Shown one piece after another: positions 24,739-33,760 of a stretch of 64,000 nucleotides of DNA (positions within the stretch are counted from its first letter, which is position 1; every line of letters starts with the position of its first letter). Under the pieces are notes generated by a model. That model saw nothing but the letters and a program-made list of their open reading frames with translations, made no database searches and had not been told where the DNA came from. The position numbers and the translations under genes were made by a program. Source of the DNA: WTGJ01 sp965237765 (GTDB lineage: Bacteria; Chloroflexota; Anaerolineae; Aggregatilineales; Phototrophicaceae); contig OZ250157.1 in NCBI GenBank assembly GCA_965237765.1, positions 1-64,000 of the forward strand, read 5' to 3'.

Positions 24739-26106
24739 ATGAATACGAACCATCTCGATGCATTTATCTTGACAAAACTGGGAGAATTCCATACCGCCGG
24801 CGCCAGCCTGGCCCTCATTCGTGGTGACTCCTTGGCTTACGCGCGCGGCTATGGCTACCGCGATGTCGAAGCCGCCCTGCCCTGCACCTCACGGACAAAT
24901 TTCGCCATCGCTTCGGTCACCAAGTCTTTCACCGCGCTGGCCATCTTGCAATTAGCGGAAGCGGGTGCGCTCAGCGTCGACGATCCCGTCAGCGAGCACC
25001 TGCCAGAATTTGACATCCGCCCCGCCAGCGGCCGCATCCTCATCCGCCACTTGCTATCGCATTCATCCGGCATACCATCGCTTGCCAGCTCAGAGATGGA
25101 ATGGAGCGCGCTAGTCGGCGCCGCGCCGCCACGCATCCCCCTCGCCACGCACGATTCCTTGCTCGCCTATGGCAACGAGGCTGGTGATTGGCTGGTCGCA
25201 ACGCCAGGCAGACAGATGCGCTATTGCAACTATGGCTTCCACTTACTTGGCGCAATTGTCGAGCGGCGTGCAGGTATGCCCTTTCAACAATACGTGCTCG
25301 AGCAGATCCTCGCGCCGCTGAAGATGGACGGTAGCTATTTCGCCAAATCCCGCCACGAAGCGGATGATGATGTCAGCGCCGCCTACATCATGCCCTGCGG
25401 CGAGAGGCAGCAGATTCCGACTCCCTTTCGAGCGGTAACCGCCGCCGGCGGGCTCTTCAGCAATGCGCTGGATCTTTCACGTTACACCCGCATGTACCTG
25501 AGCGGTGGCGAGCTGGATGGCGCACGCGTCATCAGCCAAGCCAACCTGGCCGAAATGACCAGTGCGCAGGTCGCCCTCCCCAATAGCGGGCTGCTCAGCC
25601 AATCGGCGTATTGCTTCGGTTTGATGCGGACGGAAGATTTCCTCGGGCATACGATGATCGAGCATGGCGGTGGGCAACCCTTCTCCACCTCGTATATCGC
25701 CTGGCTGCCGGATATTGGCTTAGGTGCGGTAGTGTTGATGAACGGTAGGGGATATTCCACAATGCGTCTGGCGCAAATTGGGCTGGCGGCGCTGCTCGGC
25801 GAGGATTGGCGCGATTTACCCTTCCTACAACGCGAGCGCACGCTAGATTCGCTGGTCGGCGACTACGAAGCCTATCGATCGGGCTATCGCCTGACCGTGC
25901 GGCGGGTGGGTGCGCAACTCTTCCTTGAGCGCCGCGACGCACATTCGCAGATGTCCATTCCCCTCCTGGAAGAACGACTCGGCAAGTTTCGCTATCGTTT
26001 CACGGCGCCGCTAATGGGCGAGCGAGTCACGCTGCTCTTCCATCACAAACGCGGCGAGATCGACTTGCATTTCGACCGCTATCTCTTGCGCAAGGAAACT
26101 GGCTAA
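24739..26106 (+). CDS. Serine hydrolase of the beta-lactamase/esterase family (class C fold)
   Basis: A 455-residue protein of the AmpC-like penicilloyl-serine hydrolase superfamily. The catalytic triad motifs are present: S-V-T-K (IASVTKSFTAL), Y-C-N (RYCNYGFH) and H-G-G (IEHGGGQPF). A C-terminal beta-barrel-like domain of ~110 residues follows, as in DUF3471-type or peptidase/esterase relatives. No signal peptide is evident, so it may act in the cytoplasm. ATG 24739 has AAGGA seven bases upstream; an ATG at 24724 overlapping the previous stop is the alternative. Co-transcribed with the FemX pair; real substrate unknown (esterase, D-aminopeptidase or carboxypeptidase). Confidence 0.87.
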   Translation: MNTNHLDAFILTKLGEFHTAGASLALIRGDSLAYARGYGYRDVEAALPCTSRTNFAIASVTKSFTALAILQLAEAGALSVDDPVSEHLPEFDIRPASGRILIRHLLSHSSGIPSLASSEMEWSALVGAAPPRIPLATHDSLLAYGNEAGDWLVATPGRQMRYCNYGFHLLGAIVERRAGMPFQQYVLEQILAPLKMDGSYFAKSRHEADDDVSAAYIMPCGERQQIPTPFRAVTAAGGLFSNALDLSRYTRMYLSGGELDGARVISQANLAEMTSAQVALPNSGLLSQSAYCFGLMRTEDFLGHTMIEHGGGQPFSTSYIAWLPDIGLGAVVLMNGRGYSTMRLAQIGLAALLGEDWRDLPFLQRERTLDSLVGDYEAYRSGYRLTVRRVGAQLFLERRDAHSQMSIPLLEERLGKFRYRFTAPLMGERVTLLFHHKRGEIDLHFDRYLLRKETG

Positions 26107-26720
26107 GGGGGAAAATCGGTCCAGGGTAAGCCGAGCGCGTCGACCGCCAACTGCCAATTCACCGCCAGCGTTTCGCGCAGGATTGCCCGCGCATATCTCG
26201 GCGGCGAAAGATAACCCGCAGGCGCGGGCGATGTCCACACTTCATAGCCAACGTCAGCGAAGAGCCAGCGTGCTCGCCAGAGGTGGTAGCTACTGCTCAC
26301 GACAAGTGCATTGCGCCAGCTATTGTCCCACATCAATCTGGCGGACTGGATAGCGTTTTCTTCTGTGCTGCCGCTGATCTCCTCCAACCGTATCGCCGAA
26401 TCGGGCACGCCAACCTGCCGCAATACCGCCGCGCAGGCCGCTGCCTCACTCTGGAATTCCTCACGGGTAACACCGCCGCTGCAAAGCACCGTCTCCGCCA
26501 GGCCGCGATGATAAAGTGCCGCACCATGTTCCGCGCGGACGATCATCGTTTCCGTCGGTTGGCCATCTTCCCGCAAGCCAGCACCGAGCACAATGATGAT
26601 ATCCGCCGCTTGCGCTTGGTCTATTCGGCCAAAGCGGTCGATCGTTATGAGCAATGCACCCTGTGCGAGCGCAAACAAGAGTCCTGTCAACACCGCAGCG
26701 CGGCGCAGCAAACGCTGCAT
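26103..26720 (-). CDS. YdcF/SanA-family (DUF218) membrane-anchored protein
   Basis: A 205-residue protein with one N-terminal membrane segment (AVLTGLLFALAQGALLI) and an extracytoplasmic DUF218 domain. Family marks are ADIIIVLGAGL, SGG (LCSGGVTREE), the STEENA motif and VSSSYHLWRAR. Such proteins (SanA, YdcF, ElyC) are linked to envelope integrity and lipid carrier metabolism, though the reaction is not settled. AGGA precedes ATG 26720. Its end overlaps the convergent serine hydrolase by 4 bases. Confidence 0.87.
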   Translation of the reverse strand: MQRLLRRAAVLTGLLFALAQGALLITIDRFGRIDQAQAADIIIVLGAGLREDGQPTETMIVRAEHGAALYHRGLAETVLCSGGVTREEFQSEAAACAAVLRQVGVPDSAIRLEEISGSTEENAIQSARLMWDNSWRNALVVSSSYHLWRARWLFADVGYEVWTSPAPAGYLSPPRYARAILRETLAVNWQLAVDALGLPWTDFPP

Positions 26721-26748
26721 TTTGATCCTGCTCAGGAGTGGCGCGCCC

Positions 26749-29286
26749 TCAGCACTCGCTGAAGCCGCAATTCACGCAATTCCGACACCCCGCCTGCCGG
26801 ATCAAAGACGCCGAGCCACACTCGGGGCACAAATCGGCGTCATTCAACACGTTGCGTTGGTTGCCAGGCTCAATGGCCACCGTGTTGCTCGGGAAACGCG
26901 AAGTAGGCTGTGCATCGCTCAACGACAGCTGCTCCACGGCGCCATCGTCAAGATATGTGTCGCGCAGGGCGCCCGCTATGGCATCCGGCAGCGAAGATAC
27001 GCGCTCTGTTCCCAGCCCAACTGAACGCTGCCCGCCGATCCCTTCCAGCTCATCGATGATCAATTTCACCATTTGGCGGCGGTTGGCTGGTGCCGTCGTG
27101 CGCAGCATCAAAGAGAGCATGCGGCCCAGGCCTTCCGCGTCAGCCTGCAAGTCGCTACCCGCTTTGCCGATGGTCACGAAAACCTCGAAGGGGTTATCGC
27201 TTTCGTCATTATTGAGAGTGAGGTAGGCGGTGCCAAAAGGTGTTTTGCGGCTGATGGTCGTGCCGTGCAATTTCTCCGGGCGAGGGAAGACATGGTGCGG
27301 CGTCGCCACTTGCTCGATCGCGGCGCTGTCTTTTTTCCCATCTTGCAATATCAATACTTGCTCGTCGCGACTGCCGTCACGGTAAATCGTGCCGCCCTTG
27401 CAGCCCGTATCGTACATGTATTGATACAGTTGAGAAACTTGTTCCACCGTATATTCCGCTGGGACGTTGCAGGTCTTGGAGATCGCTGAATCCACCCAGC
27501 GCTGGATAGCTGCCTGCACGCGAATGTGTTCTTCGGGAGTGAGTTCCATCGCCGTGACGAAATGATCCGGCAGCTCATCCGCTTCAGGATGACGCTCGAA
27601 ATATTCCCGCACCAGCGGCACCTGTTCCTCGTGCATCCCCAGGCGGCTCTTGCGGAAATATTGCCAGGAAAAGAATGGCTCGATACCGGTGCTGGTATTG
27701 ACCATCGTGCCGGTCGTGCCTGTGGGCGCCTGGGTGAGGATGGTTACGTTGCGTATGCCATCCCGCCGTACGCGCTCACGGATTTCCGACGGCATGCCGC
27801 GCATATAACCGCTTTGGAGAAAAGCGTCGGCATCGAATTCGGGAAATGCGCCCTTCTCCTGCGCCAAATCACAGGATGTATCGTAGGCCAGTGTGGCGAT
27901 GAATTTGAAGAGACGGTCGAGGAATCGCACCGATTCCTCACCGCCATACCGGATGCCCTTACGCGCCAACAATTCGGCCACGCCCATCGTACCCAGACCG
28001 AGGCGCCGCTCTCCCTTTTGGATTTTGCGGTTTTCTTCGAAGAAGTATGGCGTCGCGTCGATGACGTTATCCAGAAAGCGTGTCGCATATCGCACGGCCT
28101 GGCCCAAATCATCCCAGGCGACATCATCGGATGACACATCATAAAAACGTGCAAGGTTGAGCGCGCCAAGGTTGCAGACCGAGAAAGCGCCCAGCGGTTG
28201 TTCCCCGCAGGGGTTGGTAGAGATAAGGGGGTTAAAATACCAACTATTGGCCATCTTGTTCGAGCGCTCATTGAACCAGACGCCCGGCTCGGCACTGGCC
28301 CAAGCGCTGCTGATGATGGCGTTCCACAATTCACGTGCCTTGACGGTTCGTTTCACGACTATGGGCAAACCAGCCGCACGCCATTTCGTCAAGTCACCAT
28401 CCCAATTCTCGTCATAGTCGGGATGATCTGTGTCCGGGAAGAGCAATGGCCAATCAGCGTCAGCGCGCACCGCTTCCATCAGCGCGTCGGAAACGGCCAC
28501 GCTGATATTGGCGTTGGTGATGCGATCGGCGACGCGCTTGCTATTGATGAATTCGAAGATATCGGGATGCCAATCGTTCAAGATGAGCATCAACGCGCCG
28601 CGCCGCGAACCGCCTTGTTCAATGAGGCCGGTTACGAAGCTATAAAGCGCGCCCCAAGAGACGCTGCCGCTCGAGCGGCCATTCACGCCGCGGACATAAG
28701 CTTGCCGGGGACGCAAAGACGACACGTTGATACCGACGCCGCCACCCCTCGACATGATCTCCGTCATTTGCGAGAGCGTACGCATGATACCTTCCCGCGA
28801 ATCGCTCGGAGAAGGGACAACGTAGCAATTGTAGAAAGTCAGGTTCTGCTCCGTGCCCGCCGCGGAAAGGATGCGCCCACCAGGAACGAACTTCCACCCA
28901 TCCATCAGCCAGCGGAAGTTATCGCGCCAGGTATCGCGCAATATCGGCGTCACTTCCACATCGGCGATACCGCGGGCGACGCGCTCCATCATCTGGGCCG
29001 GCTCCGTTTCCAGCGGTTTATCAATATGCGACAAGTCACGTATGACCAGATCGTCGTTCGCCAACCGGACGGTGGCTTCACCATTATGGATGGATTCAAC
29101 GCTGCCGATTTCACGCTGGCCGGTGCCCGGTTCAGTCATGACGATGACGGTGTCGCCGCTCTTCAGGCTGGCGCGAGTCATATCTTTGAGCGCGTAGCGA
29201 TCAAGGAAAATCAGTTGGCCAAGGTCGTGCAACGCGTTCAGATCCTCGGCAACCCTGGCTTCCATCATCTTCCTCGTGGTTGACAT
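26749..29286 (-). CDS. nrdJ: Adenosylcobalamin-dependent (class II) ribonucleotide reductase
   Basis: Converts ribonucleotides to deoxyribonucleotides using coenzyme B12. The 845-residue protein shows an ATP-cone-free N-terminus, the first active-site cysteine in FYNCYVVPSPSD, the finger-loop STNPCGEQPLG, and a C-terminal zinc/redox tail with CPECGSASL and CRNCVNCGFSEC, as in the long NrdJ form. ATG 29286 follows GTGGA; a GTG three codons upstream is possible. No B12 riboswitch or NrdR box was recognised in the 161-base gap after ftsZ. Oxygen-independent activity fits life under changing oxygen. Confidence 0.95.
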   Translation of the reverse strand: MSTTRKMMEARVAEDLNALHDLGQLIFLDRYALKDMTRASLKSGDTVIVMTEPGTGQREIGSVESIHNGEATVRLANDDLVIRDLSHIDKPLETEPAQMMERVARGIADVEVTPILRDTWRDNFRWLMDGWKFVPGGRILSAAGTEQNLTFYNCYVVPSPSDSREGIMRTLSQMTEIMSRGGGVGINVSSLRPRQAYVRGVNGRSSGSVSWGALYSFVTGLIEQGGSRRGALMLILNDWHPDIFEFINSKRVADRITNANISVAVSDALMEAVRADADWPLLFPDTDHPDYDENWDGDLTKWRAAGLPIVVKRTVKARELWNAIISSAWASAEPGVWFNERSNKMANSWYFNPLISTNPCGEQPLGAFSVCNLGALNLARFYDVSSDDVAWDDLGQAVRYATRFLDNVIDATPYFFEENRKIQKGERRLGLGTMGVAELLARKGIRYGGEESVRFLDRLFKFIATLAYDTSCDLAQEKGAFPEFDADAFLQSGYMRGMPSEIRERVRRDGIRNVTILTQAPTGTTGTMVNTSTGIEPFFSWQYFRKSRLGMHEEQVPLVREYFERHPEADELPDHFVTAMELTPEEHIRVQAAIQRWVDSAISKTCNVPAEYTVEQVSQLYQYMYDTGCKGGTIYRDGSRDEQVLILQDGKKDSAAIEQVATPHHVFPRPEKLHGTTISRKTPFGTAYLTLNNDESDNPFEVFVTIGKAGSDLQADAEGLGRMLSLMLRTTAPANRRQMVKLIIDELEGIGGQRSVGLGTERVSSLPDAIAGALRDTYLDDGAVEQLSLSDAQPTSRFPSNTVAIEPGNQRNVLNDADLCPECGSASLIRQAGCRNCVNCGFSEC

Positions 29287-29447
29287 TGTTTCCACTCGCG
29301 AGCGGTTGCCATCTACAATCTCAAAACGTGTGATTACATTTTATCTGGCGGAATTCGGCGCTTAAAGTCCCAATCTGCGGAAGGGACGCTGGCCCAACGA
29401 CGGCAGTCAGCGGGCCGTCACCCTGCCAGCTCATAGCACTGGTGGCC

Positions 29448-30659
29448 CTAGCGCCGCCGGCGGTTGCGGAGGAAGGCCGGCAGCTCGATGTTTTTGTCGT
29501 CGATGTCGGTGTGACTAGACGGGGCAAGGTTTGCGTCTACTGGCGTGGGCGGGGGTTTTTGCTCGCTGGCGTGCGTAGGACGGGTTTGGCCTGCGCTGCG
29601 GCCGGCCGGCTGGTTACCGCCTCGGCCCATTTGCGCTGGCTGTTGGACGCGCTGAGGTTGAGGGCGTTCTCGTTGCGCCGGTATGAAGGACTGTCCGACA
29701 CGGCTGGTATCAAAGCCGGTAGCGATCACCGTGATCCGCACCACCTCGCCAAGGCTATCATCGGGCACCGCGCCCATGATCATATTGGCGTCCGGATGCG
29801 CACTATCCCGCACAACTTGTGCAGCAACGTCTACCTCAAACAGGCTCAAATTCCCGCCCGTAATGTTGAAAAGGATGCCGCGCGCCCCGTCAATTGTTAC
29901 ATCCAGCAAGCGGCTACTGATCGCTTCTTCGGCGGCCTTGCGGGCGCGATCTTCGCCTTCGGCCTCGCCAACAGCCATCAGTGCAGCACCGCCCTCTGCC
30001 ATAATCGTGCGTACATCAGCGAAATCCAAATTGATGAGACCAGGCACGGTAATCAGCTCGGAAATCCCCTGAATCCCGTGACGTAACACGTCATCCGCGC
30101 GGCTGAAGGCTTGCTGGAGACTCTCGCGCTTTTCAGCAATCTCTAACAACCGGTCATTGGGGATGACGATGAGCGTATCGACCTGATCCTTGAGCGCTTC
30201 AATACCCGCGTCAGCCACCTGCATGCGCGACGGCCCTTCAAAGCGAAACGGCCGCGTTACGACACCGATGGTCAAGATGCCCAGCTCTTTGGAAATCTGT
30301 GCAACCATCGGCGAGGCGCCAGTGCCAGTACCGCCGCCCATGCCCGCTGTAATGAAAGCCATATCGGCGCCACGCAGGGCTTCGTACAAAAGATCTTGGC
30401 TTTCTTCCGCCGCTTTCTTGCCAATTTCCGGGTTCCCACCCGCACCGAGGCCGCGCGTCAATTTTTCGCCGATCTGGATGCGCCTTTCGGTGGAAGTCAT
30501 TCCCAACACTTGCAAGTCGGTGTTGATGGCGATGAATTCTACCCCACCGAGGCCCTCGTCGATCATGCGATTGACGGCATTGCCACCGGCTCCACCCACA
30601 CCAACTACTTTAATCTGCGCGTAGTTCTGTCCCATTTCTTGGGTTTCGCTTGTATCCAT
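29448..30659 (-). CDS. ftsZ: Cell division protein FtsZ
   Basis: Tubulin-like GTPase forming the division ring, 403 residues. The GTP loop GMGGGTGTGASP, the T7 loop residues (NLDFADVRTIM) and VGVGGAGGNAVNRM are intact. A linker of ~70 residues rich in Gln/Pro/Arg leads to the C-terminal peptide IELPAFLRNRRRR, which would bind FtsA. ATG 30659 has GAGGGG upstream. A longer in-frame reading upstream lacks support. Confidence 0.97.
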   Translation of the reverse strand: MDTSETQEMGQNYAQIKVVGVGGAGGNAVNRMIDEGLGGVEFIAINTDLQVLGMTSTERRIQIGEKLTRGLGAGGNPEIGKKAAEESQDLLYEALRGADMAFITAGMGGGTGTGASPMVAQISKELGILTIGVVTRPFRFEGPSRMQVADAGIEALKDQVDTLIVIPNDRLLEIAEKRESLQQAFSRADDVLRHGIQGISELITVPGLINLDFADVRTIMAEGGAALMAVGEAEGEDRARKAAEEAISSRLLDVTIDGARGILFNITGGNLSLFEVDVAAQVVRDSAHPDANMIMGAVPDDSLGEVVRITVIATGFDTSRVGQSFIPAQRERPQPQRVQQPAQMGRGGNQPAGRSAGQTRPTHASEQKPPPTPVDANLAPSSHTDIDDKNIELPAFLRNRRRR

Positions 30660-30737
30660 ATTCCCCTCAGACAGACCACCTATGCACCTAGCAACTAAGC
30701 CACAAAGTAACAACTATGGAACGCTGTTGCAAGAGAT

Positions 30738-31988
30738 TCATCCAGATTGCCCAGAATCTGGCAACAGTCTTCTCAACATTCCCTGGATCAACGATCCGAA
30801 GCGCGGCAAGAGCGACTGATTGCCATTGTAATCGCTTAAGGTTTGTTGTTCCATGCTCATTTCCAAACCCAATCTTAATAAGCCAATGCTCGTGCTGAAG
30901 GCCGGATTTTGCAACCCGCTGGCCGCTCCGGCCAGGTTCCCTGGTCCCGCCAATCGCACGGGCATGCCCAGAACCTCCGCTGCCAACTCGCTCAATCCTG
31001 CAAGCTCCGAACCTCCGCCAGTCAGAACTACACCCGCCCGCAACATATTCCTCAACCCAGAGCGGCTAATTTCCAACTTCACTGCCTCAAAGATTTCCCG
31101 CACCCGTGCTTCGATGACCATTGCCAGCTCCGCGCGCTTCACTTCCTGTGGTTCACCTACGCCAAAGGGTTGGATCACGAAACCATCTGCCGGGTCGATT
31201 GCGCTCTCGCTGGCGTAGCCGTGGCGCAGCTTCACACGTTCGGCAACTTCGAAGGCAACGCGCAAGAAATAGGTGATGTCTTGTGTGATGAGCGCACTGC
31301 CGATCGGCACCACGGCCGTGTGCCAGACCGCACCGTCAATGAAAAGCGCCATATCGGTCGTGCCAGCGCCGAAATCGATCACCAGGGCGCCGATCGCCGC
31401 TTCTTCCTCGCTAAGCACGCAACTGGCCGCCGCCAGGCCACTCAATAAAAAGCGGTCGACGTGCACGCGCGCGCCGCTCAGCGCCTCCCGCAAATTGGCG
31501 ATCGCCGAGCTTTGTGCGGTGACGATATGTGCTTCCAACTCCAGCCGAAAGCCATGCATGCCGATCGGACTCTGCAAGTTTTCGCGGCCATCCAACGCAT
31601 AATTCCTGGGCAGCACATGAAGTATCTCGGTGTTATGCGGGATGGCGATGGCGCGGGCGTTCTCGAGCACCTTTTCCAGATCCAACGCGTTGACGCTGCG
31701 TTGCCCGCTGATGCCTATCGCGCCCTGACTGCTCGTGGAATTGATCTGCCCGTCACTCAAATTGACGAAGGCGCGGTTGATTTCATAACCGCTGACGCGC
31801 TCAGCGTTCAGGATGGCTTCGGTTAAGACCACCCTAAGTTGGGGTAAATCGGTGATTTCGCCGCGACGAAAGCCACGGCTCGGCGACACACCGGAACCAA
31901 TGATAAATGTCTCGCTAGGCCGCACTTCACCCACAATGACGGCAACTTTATGTGAACCAATATCTACGCCAACGACGACTTCCTTCAT
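30738..31988 (-). CDS. ftsA: Cell division protein FtsA
   Basis: Actin-like membrane tether for FtsZ, 416 residues. It begins VVVGVDIGSHKVAVIVGE (phosphate 1 loop), has the SHS2 (1C) domain, phosphate 2 loop VIDFGAGTTDMALF and VLTGGGSELAGL for the adenosine site. The C-terminus (GMLRRLLPDSGQ) has a short amphipathic stretch suited to membrane binding. ATG 31988 is preceded by GGAG and lies one base past the ftsQ stop. Confidence 0.95.
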   Translation of the reverse strand: MKEVVVGVDIGSHKVAVIVGEVRPSETFIIGSGVSPSRGFRRGEITDLPQLRVVLTEAILNAERVSGYEINRAFVNLSDGQINSTSSQGAIGISGQRSVNALDLEKVLENARAIAIPHNTEILHVLPRNYALDGRENLQSPIGMHGFRLELEAHIVTAQSSAIANLREALSGARVHVDRFLLSGLAAASCVLSEEEAAIGALVIDFGAGTTDMALFIDGAVWHTAVVPIGSALITQDITYFLRVAFEVAERVKLRHGYASESAIDPADGFVIQPFGVGEPQEVKRAELAMVIEARVREIFEAVKLEISRSGLRNMLRAGVVLTGGGSELAGLSELAAEVLGMPVRLAGPGNLAGAASGLQNPAFSTSIGLLRLGLEMSMEQQTLSDYNGNQSLLPRFGSLIQGMLRRLLPDSGQSG

Positions 31989-31989
31989 A

Positions 31990-32808
31990 CTATTCTCCAA
32001 CCAACGCGCGGTAATAAAGTGAGCGCGGTTGTGCGACGCTGATTTCAGCGAGTTGCTCGCCATCCTGCACAGCCGCTGCGGCAATCGCTTGCACAAGAGA
32101 ATGCTTCTGCGCGAAATCGCCACCTCGCCCATACCAGACGATCGTATCTTCACCACGCCAATAACCCATGCCGCGCGACGGATGCGGGTCAAACAACAGC
32201 GTATCCGCCGTTGGCATCAATTCGAGCATGGCCAGCACATCCGCTACCATCGCTGGCGCGAACTGCGCGTTATAAGCGAGTGGCAACTCGTCGCTTTCCA
32301 AAGAACGCACGAGCGGCAAGTCGGCGTGCGAATGATATTTCGGCATTACCTGGCCATCTTCTGACACCCAAACGGCTTGCTTGCCTACTTGCCAGGCGAA
32401 GCTCGGCACCCGTTCGGTTACGCGGATATGCAAGCTGCCCGCAGGCCAACCAAGACGCACATCAGCCGCGGCGATGCCTGGTTGACGCAACAATCGGTCG
32501 CGTATGGCCGCCTCATCCAACCAGAAAACATTCGCCCTCGAAACATCCAGCAAGCCAAGTATCTCTTCATTGGAAAAATAACTGACGCCTTCTAGCGTGA
32601 CTGCGCGGATGTAAAAGGCTGACGAGAATGTGAATAGCGACAAGAGCGTGACGATGCAGAGCAGCAGGGTGCCGCTGAGCCAACGCGCGCTCCAGCGAAC
32701 GGAACGACGGCGTTCTCGATTGCGTGTTTCGCGGGCTTGGCGTGCGCGCACCCGCCGACGTAAGGCACTATCGGCGACCGTTCCAATTCGAGTGTCGCTG
32801 GCTAACAT
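31990..32808 (-). CDS. ftsQ: Cell division protein FtsQ/DivIB-like
   Basis: Bitopic divisome protein of about 272 residues. A basic cytoplasmic N-terminus (RRRVRARQARETRNRERRR) is followed by a membrane helix (LSGTLLLCIVTLLSLFTF) and a POTRA domain beginning IRAVTLEGVSYFSNEEIL, with the usual hydrophobic pattern RLGWPAGSLHIRVTER. The beta domain follows. ATG 32808 is chosen; a TTG six codons upstream is possible. Position between murB and ftsA supports the identity. Confidence 0.88.
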   Translation of the reverse strand: MLASDTRIGTVADSALRRRVRARQARETRNRERRRSVRWSARWLSGTLLLCIVTLLSLFTFSSAFYIRAVTLEGVSYFSNEEILGLLDVSRANVFWLDEAAIRDRLLRQPGIAAADVRLGWPAGSLHIRVTERVPSFAWQVGKQAVWVSEDGQVMPKYHSHADLPLVRSLESDELPLAYNAQFAPAMVADVLAMLELMPTADTLLFDPHPSRGMGYWRGEDTIVWYGRGGDFAQKHSLVQAIAAAAVQDGEQLAEISVAQPRSLYYRALVGE

Positions 32809-32848
32809 GCCTCCAGCATACTCCAAAAGCGCGAATCCGCAACGCTAT

Positions 32849-33760
32849 TTACCAGGCGCCGATCCGCTCGATTTCCAGCTCTAATTCGTGCCCGCAAAAT
32901 TCGCGCACTCGTTGCTGCACGCGCCGAATCATTGCGTTGTAATCAGCCGCACTGGCCTCGTCGCCGTGGTTAATGAAGAAATTCGCGTGCCGCGGCGATA
33001 CTTCCACCGCTCCCACGCGTGCGCCTTTGAGGCCCGCCGCTTCGATGATGCGTCCAGCGTAATCGCCTTCCGGATTTTTGAAAATGCTGCCGAGGCTAGC
33101 GCCCGCGGGCTGCGTGCGTTTTCGCTCCTGTTGTAACGCTCGAATGCGAGATTCAATCGCCCGCTTCTCGTCATGAGGCAGCAAAAATTCCGCCCAGAGC
33201 ACAATGAAATCGCGCGAATCTGCGGCCTTCCAGCGCGAATTGCGATAAGCATAATTCATATCAGCCAAATCAAATATGCGCCGCCCGCTTGCGCGTATCA
33301 GTACCTCCGCGTGAGTTAGAGAGGAAGCGATATCACTGCCATGGGCGCCAGCATTATTCACCACGGCGCCGCCTACAGTGCCGGGCACAGTAGCCAGCCA
33401 TTCCAGCCTGCCAATGCCCTTCCGTTGCGCGTATCGCGCCAAGCTGCCCAAGGACACCCCCGCGCTCGCCCGGATCAGCGCGTTGCCATTCGGGAGTTCT
33501 TCGTTGTCGATCACCTGCAGCTCGTTAATGATGACCAGGCCGCGCACCCCGCCTGGCGCGACCAGGACGTTCGCCCCTTTCCCCAATACGCGCACATCCA
33601 ATCCCGCATCCCAAGCCGTCTGCGCGACCGCCACCAACTCTCGTTCGTCCACGCGCGCGTGATAGAGCCAATCCGCCGGTCCACCCAGACGCGCCGCCGT
33701 ATAACGCGCGAGCGAGGCGTCACGCGAAATCAGCGCACCGAAACGTTCAAGCGGATGCAC
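32849..33760 (-). CDS. murB: UDP-N-acetylenolpyruvoylglucosamine reductase
   Basis: FAD enzyme that reduces UDP-GlcNAc-enolpyruvate to UDP-MurNAc. FAD-binding ARYTAARLGGPADW, GKGANVLVAPGG, PGTVGGAVVNNAGAHG and the proton donor serine region AGASLGSIFKNPE are clear; the C-terminal HANFFINHGDEAS is standard. No ATG is available. GTG 33760 has GGGGAG close upstream and overlaps the end of murC by 14 bases; a TTG at 33793 would add 11 residues. Confidence 0.94.
   Translation of the reverse strand: MHPLERFGALISRDASLARYTAARLGGPADWLYHARVDERELVAVAQTAWDAGLDVRVLGKGANVLVAPGGVRGLVIINELQVIDNEELPNGNALIRASAGVSLGSLARYAQRKGIGRLEWLATVPGTVGGAVVNNAGAHGSDIASSLTHAEVLIRASGRRIFDLADMNYAYRNSRWKAADSRDFIVLWAEFLLPHDEKRAIESRIRALQQERKRTQPAGASLGSIFKNPEGDYAGRIIEAAGLKGARVGAVEVSPRHANFFINHGDEASAADYNAMIRRVQQRVREFCGHELELEIERIGAW

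Noticed and set aside
28198..29283. 361-codon open frame on the plus strand
   Set aside because: Antisense to nrdJ, whose conserved residues fully explain the sequence.
29287..29447. Cobalamin riboswitch or NrdR box before the B12-dependent reductase
   Set aside because: I looked for the B12 box and for the palindromic NrdR pattern and did not recognise either in this 161-base gap.
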